Positions 14,152 to 19,945 of a DNA stretch of 19,945 nt are shown here, piece after piece. Origin of the DNA: an uncultured bacterium (GTDB lineage Bacteria > Bacillota > Clostridia > Lachnospirales > Lachnospiraceae); NCBI GenBank assembly GCA_937893485.1, contig CALBJL010000085.1:1-19945 (forward strand). The letters are read 5' to 3'. The translations under genes and the position numbers were made by a program. Positions within the stretch are counted from its first letter, which is position 1, and the number at the start of each line of letters is the position of its first letter. Below the pieces are notes generated by a model. The model ran no database searches, was not told the origin of the DNA, and saw nothing but the letters and a program-made list of their open reading frames with translations.

Positions 14152-14888
14152 GGTTAGAGCATATTTCACAGAGTTATATTGTGGACAATAAGGTTTTTGA
14201 CGCAGTTATAGATGTATCTATTGACGTTTATCAATCTGAATTTTTAGTTATTTTAGGTCCTGGGCGTTGTGGAAAAACTGTTTTACTGAATATGATCGCC
14301 GGACTCGAAAAACCGGTAGATGGTAGGATTTTGCTTGATGGCGAAGCATTGAATGGTAGTGATGAGCGTATCGGCATGGTTTTCCAAAAACGTGCATTAA
14401 TGCCATGGAAAACCGTTATGGAGAACGTGGAGTTCGGACCAAAATTAAAAGGTGTTCCAAAGAAAGAGCGCAGGGAAATTGCACAAAAATACATTAATCT
14501 GGTTGGATTACAGGGATTTGAAAAGAGCTATCCAAATGAGCTTTCCGGTGGCATGAAGCAGCGTGTGAGCATCGCAAGAGCTTACACGAACAATCCAGAG
14601 ATTCTTCTGATGGACGAGCCTTTCGGAGCATTGGATGCACAGACAAGATATGCGATGGAGGAGGAAGTCCAGCGGATCTGGCAGCAGGAAAAAAGAACGG
14701 TTATTTTTGTAACTAATAATATTGAAGAGGCACTTTATCTTGCTGACAGAATTGTGTTGCTCTCAAATTGTCCAGCGCATGTAAAAGAAATTTATGATAT
14801 TAAGCTGCCGCGTCCGAGAAATACAGTGGATTCTGAGTTTTTGCGCCTCAGAAAAGAAATATCTGACAATACAGATCTGGCATTATAA
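14127..14888 (+). CDS. ABC importer ATPase 1, H-loop histidine replaced
   Basis: This 253-residue cytoplasmic ATPase is of the SsuB/TauB type. Walker A is GPGRCGKT (44-51), the Q-loop is Q87, the signature LSGGMKQR (139-146) is intact, and Walker B is LLMDEP (160-165). At the H-loop the normal VTHD is VTNN, so N197 replaces the switch histidine. The family's PW(K/R)TV motif is present. ATG 14127 was preferred over the in-frame ATG 14121 because AAAGGA upstream gives better spacing; either is possible. With its own H-loop defective but signature intact, it is the natural partner of ATPase 2. Confidence 0.9.
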   Translation: MDEKKISLRLEHISQSYIVDNKVFDAVIDVSIDVYQSEFLVILGPGRCGKTVLLNMIAGLEKPVDGRILLDGEALNGSDERIGMVFQKRALMPWKTVMENVEFGPKLKGVPKKERREIAQKYINLVGLQGFEKSYPNELSGGMKQRVSIARAYTNNPEILLMDEPFGALDAQTRYAMEEEVQRIWQQEKRTVIFVTNNIEEALYLADRIVLLSNCPAHVKEIYDIKLPRPRNTVDSEFLRLRKEISDNTDLAL

Positions 14889-14901
14889 GTGGAGGTGCAA
14901 A

Positions 14902-15648
14902 ATGGGTGAAAATAATTACAAGGTTGAAGTTCACAATTTGACAAAGAATTTTGGAAGTTTAAGGGTGCTTGACGATATTTCCTTTAACATAAAAAAAGGA
15001 GAATTTGTCTGTATCGTAGGTCCTACAGGCTGTGGTAAGACGACGTTCTTAAATCTCCTGACAAGAATTTATATGCCGACCAAAGGAGATCTTCTGATTG
15101 ATGGGGAAAGTGCAGATCCGAAAAAACACAATCTGGCATTTGTGTTTCAGGAGCCGTCAGCACTGCCATGGAAGACAGTGGAACAGAACCTGCGCTTCTG
15201 TCTGGAATTAAAGAAATTGCCGGAAAAAGAGATTAAAGAGCGTGTCGATCATATTATCAGATTAATGGGATTGGAAGAATTCAGAAATTCCTATCCGCAC
15301 CAGTTATCTGTATCTACTGAGCAAAGAATTATCATCGGACGTGCATTTGCCATGAACCCGGATCTGCTGCTGATGGATGAGCCTTATGGTCAGATGGATA
15401 TAAAGTTAAGATTTTATCTTGAAGATGAAGTTTTAAAATTATGGAAAGAAACAGGTGCAACAGTCGTATTTATCACACACAATATTGAGGAAGCGGTTTA
15501 TCTGGCAGAACGTGTTTTGATTTTATCAAATAAGCCGACAACCATTAAGGAAAATTTGAAAATTGATTTGCCAAGACCACGTGATGTTACTTCACCGGAG
15601 TTTATTAAGATCCGGCAGTATGTAACAGATCAGATTAAATGGTGGTAA
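14902..15648 (+). CDS. ABC importer ATPase 2, degenerate signature motif
   Basis: This 248-residue SsuB/TauB-type ATPase has a textbook Walker A, GPTGCGKTT (40-48), Q83, Walker B LLMDEP (156-161) and H-loop ITHN with H193. Its signature reads LSVSTEQR (135-142) instead of LSGGxxQR, and the D-loop is GQMD. It therefore cannot complete a normal ATP site by itself. It can hydrolyse ATP at its own Walker site if ATPase 1 supplies LSGGM. GGAGGT (14891-14896) precedes the start. The next gene follows after 17 nt. Confidence 0.9.
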   Translation: MGENNYKVEVHNLTKNFGSLRVLDDISFNIKKGEFVCIVGPTGCGKTTFLNLLTRIYMPTKGDLLIDGESADPKKHNLAFVFQEPSALPWKTVEQNLRFCLELKKLPEKEIKERVDHIIRLMGLEEFRNSYPHQLSVSTEQRIIIGRAFAMNPDLLLMDEPYGQMDIKLRFYLEDEVLKLWKETGATVVFITHNIEEAVYLAERVLILSNKPTTIKENLKIDLPRPRDVTSPEFIKIRQYVTDQIKWW

Positions 15649-15665
15649 GAGGAGGAGAAGAAGAA

Positions 15666-17123
15666 ATGTATGATGTATTGATTGTCGGATGCGGCATTGT
15701 GGGGGCAGCGACAGCATATCAGCTTTCCAGATACAATCTGTCTGTCTGTGTTTGTGAACGTTATAATGATGTGGCAAACGGATGTACAAAAGCAAATACG
15801 GCGATTTTGCATGCAGGCTTTGACTGTCCAATCGGCAGTATGGAGGCACGATTAAATCTCCGTGGAATTCAGCTTGCAAAAGAGATCTGTGAAAAACTGG
15901 ATGTAGAGCGTATTGAAATGCCTACTTTTATTATTGCATATGATAATGAGCATGATTTGAATTATATTCAGGAATTATATAAGCGTGGTGTAGCCAATGG
16001 TGTGGAAGGGTTACGTATTGTAGACCGGGAGGAGGCACTCAGCTTAGAACCGGGATTAAACCCGGATATTAAGGCGGCTTTATATGCACCAGGTTCCGGT
16101 ATTATTAATCCGTGGGAATACTGTATTGCAATGGCGGAGACCGCAGTAAGAAATGGTGTTGAAGTAAAACTTGACAGTGAAGTGACTGCTATTGAGAAAA
16201 AGGAAGATCATTTTGTTGTGACAACAAAGTCAGGTATTTATGAATCCCGCTATGTCATCAATGCCGGTGGTGGATGGTCTGCACAGGTATATGAAATGGT
16301 TGGTGGTCATGAGCTGCATCAGACGAACTTTGCCGGACAATATTTTGTGCTGGATAAGAATCAGGGAAATAAAGTACATTCGGTTATTTTTCCTTGTCCG
16401 GATGAACACGGATTTAAGGGAATCTGTGTGACACCGACCGTGCATGGCAATCTGCTTGTGGGTCCGGACTGCTATGAGGTATCGGATGGCGATCATGTGG
16501 GAACGGATCCGCTGACATTGGAGAACCTGAAAACAGAGGCATATAAATCCGTACCGGATATTGATTTCCGTGAGATTATCCACGAGTATGCTGGTGTACG
16601 TCCGAATACACAGATACCGGATTTTGTGATTGAAGAATCACCGGAGTGTCCACATTTTATTAATCTGGCTGGCATTAAATCACCGGGACTTTCAAGTGCA
16701 CCGGCGATTGCAGAGGAAGCAGAGAAGCTCCTTCGGAAATGTGGTCTGGAATTGGAAATGAAAGAGAAATTCATTGATACAAGAAAGAGAATCCAGTTCC
16801 GTTATTTAGATGATGATGCAAAGAAAAAACTGATTGCGGAAAATCCACTTTATGGAAGAATTATCTGCCGTTGCGAGACTGTTACGGAAGGAGAAATCGT
16901 GGAAGCGATTCATCGTCCGATTATTCCAAGGACAGTGGATGCAATCAAGCGTCGTTGCAATGCGGGTATGGGACGCTGCCAAGGGGGCTTCTGCGGTCCG
17001 CGTGTTCATGAGATACTTGCAAGGGAACTGGGCGTGGATGAAAAGGATATCCTGATGGATGAACAGGGAACTTTTATCATTACATCTGCAATTAAGGAGG
17101 GGCACAATGAAGAATGTATATGA
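15666..17123 (+). CDS. GlpA-like FAD-dependent oxidoreductase with [2Fe-2S] BFD domain
   Basis: This 485-residue protein has an FAD-binding N-terminus, VLIVGCGIVGAATAYQLSRY (4-23), and a DAO/GlpA-type oxidoreductase body, with NPWEYCIAMAE and LAGIKSPGLSSAPAIAE as landmarks. A C-terminal BFD-like [2Fe-2S] domain has C401 and C403 in CRCE and C438 and C443 in GRCQGGFC. This layout is that of the catalytic subunit of anaerobic glycerol-3-phosphate dehydrogenase of Firmicutes and of related 2-hydroxyacid oxidases. GAGGAG just upstream supports the start. The gene is co-transcribed with the importer and overlaps the next oxidoreductase by 17 nt. The actual substrate is unknown: G3P-like or another hydroxylated acid. 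Confidence 0.88.
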   Translation: MYDVLIVGCGIVGAATAYQLSRYNLSVCVCERYNDVANGCTKANTAILHAGFDCPIGSMEARLNLRGIQLAKEICEKLDVERIEMPTFIIAYDNEHDLNYIQELYKRGVANGVEGLRIVDREEALSLEPGLNPDIKAALYAPGSGIINPWEYCIAMAETAVRNGVEVKLDSEVTAIEKKEDHFVVTTKSGIYESRYVINAGGGWSAQVYEMVGGHELHQTNFAGQYFVLDKNQGNKVHSVIFPCPDEHGFKGICVTPTVHGNLLVGPDCYEVSDGDHVGTDPLTLENLKTEAYKSVPDIDFREIIHEYAGVRPNTQIPDFVIEESPECPHFINLAGIKSPGLSSAPAIAEEAEKLLRKCGLELEMKEKFIDTRKRIQFRYLDDDAKKKLIAENPLYGRIICRCETVTEGEIVEAIHRPIIPRTVDAIKRRCNAGMGRCQGGFCGPRVHEILARELGVDEKDILMDEQGTFIITSAIKEGHNEECI

Positions 17124-18387
17124 TGTCATCGTAGTCGGAGGTGGACCGGCTGGTTTGGCGGCGGCATGCAGTGCAAAAGAAGCAGGAGCGAAAGATGTTC
17201 TGGTGCTGGAACGTGACAAGGAAGCAGGAGGAATTTTAAACCAGTGCATTCATAATGGATTCGGACTTCATTATTTTAAGGAGGAGCTGACCGGACCGGA
17301 GTATGCGGCACGTTTTGTAAATAAAGCAGAAGAGCTGGGTGTAGAGATTCTGTTAGATACGATGGTACTGGCGGTCGAAGGACATCGTGTTACTGCATGC
17401 AATACAGAGGATGGACTGATCGTAGTGGAAGCCAGATCAGTTGTGCTTGCCATGGGATGCAGAGAGCGTACAAGGGGAGCTGTTGCAATCCCTGGTGATC
17501 GCCCGTCAGGTGTTTTTACAGCAGGAACAGCACAAAGATATATTAATATAGAAGGCTATATGGTCGGAAAAAGAGTTGTAATCTTAGGAAGCGGTGACAT
17601 TGGACTGATTATGGCAAGAAGAATGACATTGGAGGGGGCAAAGGTGTTGGCGTGTGTCGAATTAATGCCTTTCTGCAACGGTCTGAACCGGAATATTGTT
17701 CAATGCCTGAATGATTATGATATCCCGCTTTACCTGTCACACACGGTAACGAACGTTGAAGGACTGCACCGGGTGGAAAAAGTAACGGTAGCTGAAGTGG
17801 GTGCAGACAGAAAGCCAATTCCCGGAACAGAGATCGTATTTGACTGCGATACGTTACTGCTGTCTGTCGGTTTGATTCCGGAAAATGAGCTGACGAGAAA
17901 AGCTGATATTCCACTGGATACAGCAACCAAAGGTGCAATCGTTTATGAAAATATGGAAACCCGGGAACCGGGTGTATTCAGCTGTGGCAATGTTGTACAT
18001 GTACATGATCTGGTTGATTTTGTAACTGCTGAGAGTCAGAGGGCAGGAAAGGCGGCGGCAGAATATGCTGCAGGAAAAAGAATACCAAAAGACGGAAGGG
18101 TTATCGAACTGAAAAGGGGCGATCATGTGACTTATACCGTTCCACAGGCAATCCGTGTGGAAAATGCAGAGGCGGGAGTTGATATTTCTTTCCGCGTGAA
18201 TGCTGTCATGACGGATCAGGAAATCTGCGTGAAAGACGGCGACACTGTGATAGCGCATTATAAGAGGGAACATATGGCACCAGGCGAGATGGAACACATA
18301 AAGCTTCCGGCTGCTATTTTAAAGAAAGTCAAAAAACAGGTTCTTGAAGTAGCAGTTGTGTCAGCAGAGGGAGGTGTCGAAAAATGA
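17107..18387 (+). CDS. GlpB-like NAD(P)/FAD-dependent oxidoreductase
   Basis: This 426-residue flavoprotein is of the pyridine-nucleotide-disulfide-oxidoreductase fold. The FAD motif is VIVVGGGPAGLAAA (7-20), followed by GGILNQCIHNGFG with C47. A second dinucleotide motif, VVILGSGDIGLIMARRM, has its glycine core at 161-166. The late segment GVFSCGNVVHVHDLVD is the FAD-closing motif. In Firmicutes this family sits beside GlpA-like and DUF1667 proteins and is believed to pass electrons within that complex. AAGGAGG precedes the ATG and lies inside the previous gene. The stop overlaps the next start by ATGA, so the trio is translationally coupled. Confidence 0.88.
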   Translation: MKNVYDVIVVGGGPAGLAAACSAKEAGAKDVLVLERDKEAGGILNQCIHNGFGLHYFKEELTGPEYAARFVNKAEELGVEILLDTMVLAVEGHRVTACNTEDGLIVVEARSVVLAMGCRERTRGAVAIPGDRPSGVFTAGTAQRYINIEGYMVGKRVVILGSGDIGLIMARRMTLEGAKVLACVELMPFCNGLNRNIVQCLNDYDIPLYLSHTVTNVEGLHRVEKVTVAEVGADRKPIPGTEIVFDCDTLLLSVGLIPENELTRKADIPLDTATKGAIVYENMETREPGVFSCGNVVHVHDLVDFVTAESQRAGKAAAEYAAGKRIPKDGRVIELKRGDHVTYTVPQAIRVENAEAGVDISFRVNAVMTDQEICVKDGDTVIAHYKREHMAPGEMEHIKLPAAILKKVKKQVLEVAVVSAEGGVEK

Positions 18388-18728
18388 AAGAATTAATCTG
18401 TATTGTATGTCCAAAGGGGTGTCACCTGCATATCGATGAGCAGAATGATTACCAGGTTTTTGGCAATTCCTGCCCGAGAGGCGCGGAATATGGAAAGAAT
18501 GAGATTCTCCATCCGACCAGGGTGCTCACAAGTATTGTCAAAGTGACAGGAGGGACACATCGTTGTTGCTCTGTAAAAACGAACGGAGGAATTCCGAAGA
18601 AAGATATTGTAAAGGCGATGGAACTTTTGAAAACAGTCAAGATACAGAGCCCGGTTTATATTGGAGATGTCATTGTAAGAGATGTGTGCGGTACGGGGAT
18701 TGACTGGATTGCTACGAAAACGTGCTGA
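18384..18728 (+). CDS. DUF1667 protein, probable iron-sulfur electron-transfer subunit
   Basis: This 114-residue protein has an N-terminal cysteine cluster, CIVCPKGCHL (C6, C9, C13), and NSCPRG (C30). This pattern could hold a [4Fe-4S] cluster. The mid segment VKTNGGIPKKDI and the C-terminal GTGIDWIATKTC fit the DUF1667 family. DUF1667 proteins are found next to GlpA-like and GlpB-like flavoproteins, where an electron-carrier role has been proposed. The role is inferred from cysteines and context. Its start overlaps the previous stop (ATGA at 18384-18387). Confidence 0.85.
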   Translation: MKELICIVCPKGCHLHIDEQNDYQVFGNSCPRGAEYGKNEILHPTRVLTSIVKVTGGTHRCCSVKTNGGIPKKDIVKAMELLKTVKIQSPVYIGDVIVRDVCGTGIDWIATKTC

Positions 18729-18798
18729 AAAAAAAGAGTCGCTCGCGAAAAAAGCAACAGCCTGTGATATATGGAGTAATGAAATCAGGAGGTCAGAT

Positions 18799-19344
18799 AT
18801 GAAAAAACAGATGACATTGCGAAAAACAGTTTTAGCAGCAATATTTCTTGCAATCGGATTAATTCTGCCTTTTATTACGATGCAGATTCCGGCGGTGGGA
18901 AACATGCTCTGCCCTATGCATATTCCGGTATTATTGGGTGGATTTATTCTAGGCTGGCCGTATGGACTGATCGTCGGATTTATTACCCCATTGTTCAGAA
19001 GCATCGTATATGGGATGCCGATGATGCTGCCTAATGCGGTCTGCATGGCATTTGAGCTTGCCGCTTACGGTTTTGTGGCAGGATTTTTGTCAAATAAAAT
19101 GCGCAAAGACATGAAATCTTTATATATCGTGCTGATAGCTGCAATGCTGATTGGAAGAATTGTGTGGGGACTTGTTTCTGCAATTATCTACACACTGATG
19201 GGAGCTGAATTTACATGGAAGCTGTTCTTTATGAGTGGATTTGTAAATGCGATTCCGGGAATCCTGATCCAACTGATTTTGATTCCGATTTTGGTCAATC
19301 GTCTTTATGCAGATGGTGTGGTTCGGGCGGCATATCAAGGTTGA
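18799..19344 (+). CDS. ECF transporter S component, substrate unknown
   Basis: This 181-residue membrane protein has about five or six hydrophobic helices. The early segment FLAIGLILPFITMQIPAVGN, then MLCPMHIPVLLGGFILGWPYG and later FITPLFRSIVYGMPMMLPNA, is characteristic of ECF_trnsprt S components, which bind vitamins or nucleosides at very low concentration and use a shared EcfAAT energising module. No module genes are here, so the shared one must be elsewhere. AGGAGG lies 8 nt before the ATG. It follows the oxidoreductase trio after a 70-nt gap and precedes a kinase-like gene by 30 nt. It may belong to a separate salvage unit. Confidence 0.85.
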   Translation: MKKQMTLRKTVLAAIFLAIGLILPFITMQIPAVGNMLCPMHIPVLLGGFILGWPYGLIVGFITPLFRSIVYGMPMMLPNAVCMAFELAAYGFVAGFLSNKMRKDMKSLYIVLIAAMLIGRIVWGLVSAIIYTLMGAEFTWKLFFMSGFVNAIPGILIQLILIPILVNRLYADGVVRAAYQG

Positions 19345-19374
19345 AAACAGTATAAAAAGGTAAAGGACAGGTCA

Positions 19375-19945
19375 ATGGAACTGAAAAAACATTGTAAAGA
19401 ACGCTTTCAACCAGCAGTGGGTGCGATAGAACGGCTTCTGGAAGAATATGAAAAAAAGATGTTTCGGTTCTGGTCGGAATTGATGGAAGGTGCGGAAGTG
19501 GAAAAACAACACTTGGGGAATATCTCTATGGAAAGTTTGATTGTAATCTATTTCATATGGACGACTTCTTTTTGCGTATAGAGCAACGCACACAGGAACG
19601 GATAGTGGAAGTAGGCGGAAATGTGGATTATGAGAGATTTTTTGAGACAGTAATGCTCCCTGTTATTGCGAAGAAAAATGTAATCTATCAGCCGTTTTCC
19701 TGCCGGGAGAGGAAGCTTATGGACGAGTATGAGATTCCTTATAAAAAATTGAATATTATAGAGGGTTCCTACAGTTTTCATCCTTATTTTGGAAATCATC
19801 CATATCAGTTAAAAATTTTTATGAATATTGATCCTGATGTTCAAATGGAAAATATAATCAAACGTAATGGAGAAGAGCAGGCACAGGAGTTTCGTGAGAA
19901 GTGGATTCCAAAAGAAGAAGCATATTTTGAAAAATTTCATGTACA
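19375..19945 (+). pseudogene. Uridine-kinase-like P-loop kinase, frameshifted and cut by window end
   Basis: The first 28 codons (ELKKHCKERFQPAVGAIERL, then LEEYEKK) end at an A7 run (19451-19457). Adding one A restores the frame DVSVLVGIDGRCGSGKTTLG, a Walker A, then FDCNLFHMDDFF, QRTQERIVEVGGNVDYERFF and IIEGSYSFHPYFG. These motifs are those of the uridine/pantothenate-kinase-like P-loop family. In the actual sequence the first frame stops at TAG soon after. The second frame stays open to the window end but has no start of its own. It could be a genuine pseudogene, a programmed frameshift on the A run, or a sequencing error. Position after the ECF S gene suggests a role in phosphorylating the imported compound. 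Confidence 0.8.

Overview
The window looks like chromosomal DNA of a Gram-positive anaerobe of the Clostridia, most likely Lachnospiraceae. This is inferred from strong AGGAGG ribosome binding sites, the protein families present (type II branched-chain aminotransferase, GlpA/GlpB-like/DUF1667 oxidoreductase trio, ECF S component) and tight operons. No species can be named from the sequence alone.

Left part (1-4046). An IS110-family element with an intact DEDD transposase (196-1434) is followed by truA on the minus strand (1598-2341). A short broken ORF lies between them. A second coding remnant (2369-2533) ends before a strong terminator (2611-2647). An orphan Rossmann-fold, methyltransferase-like gene (2857-3693) has its own promoter. 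It is followed by a 302-bp MITE-like structured element with 33/34-bp terminal inverted repeats (3709-4010).

Middle part (4047-9812). A marR regulator and a heterodimeric ABC exporter pair form an operon (4047-8211). A separately promoted branched-chain aminotransferase gene ilvE follows (8331-9356). The gap after it holds another coding remnant, two terminators and a run of hairpins that could be a small RNA.

Right part (9813-19945). A divergent lacI-type regulator faces a long operon. The intergenic region between them carries a perfect 16-bp palindromic operator that also fits the cre consensus. The operon encodes an NMT1/SsuA-type lipoprotein, two permeases and two ATPases, then a GlpA-like FAD/[2Fe-2S] protein, a second FAD/NAD oxidoreductase and a DUF1667 cysteine protein. 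After a 70-nt gap come an ECF S component and a P-loop (uridine-kinase-like) kinase, which is frameshifted at an A7 run and runs off the window.

The most interesting reading is that 9813-18728 is a regulated uptake-plus-oxidation system for an unidentified small organic substrate. Its importer has duplicated permeases and duplicated ATPases. The two ATPases have decayed in complementary ways: one lost the H-loop histidine, the other lost the LSGGQ signature. A dimer would therefore have one good and one degenerate ATP site. The oxidoreductase trio resembles anaerobic glycerol-3-phosphate dehydrogenase, but no glycerol kinase or facilitator is present here.
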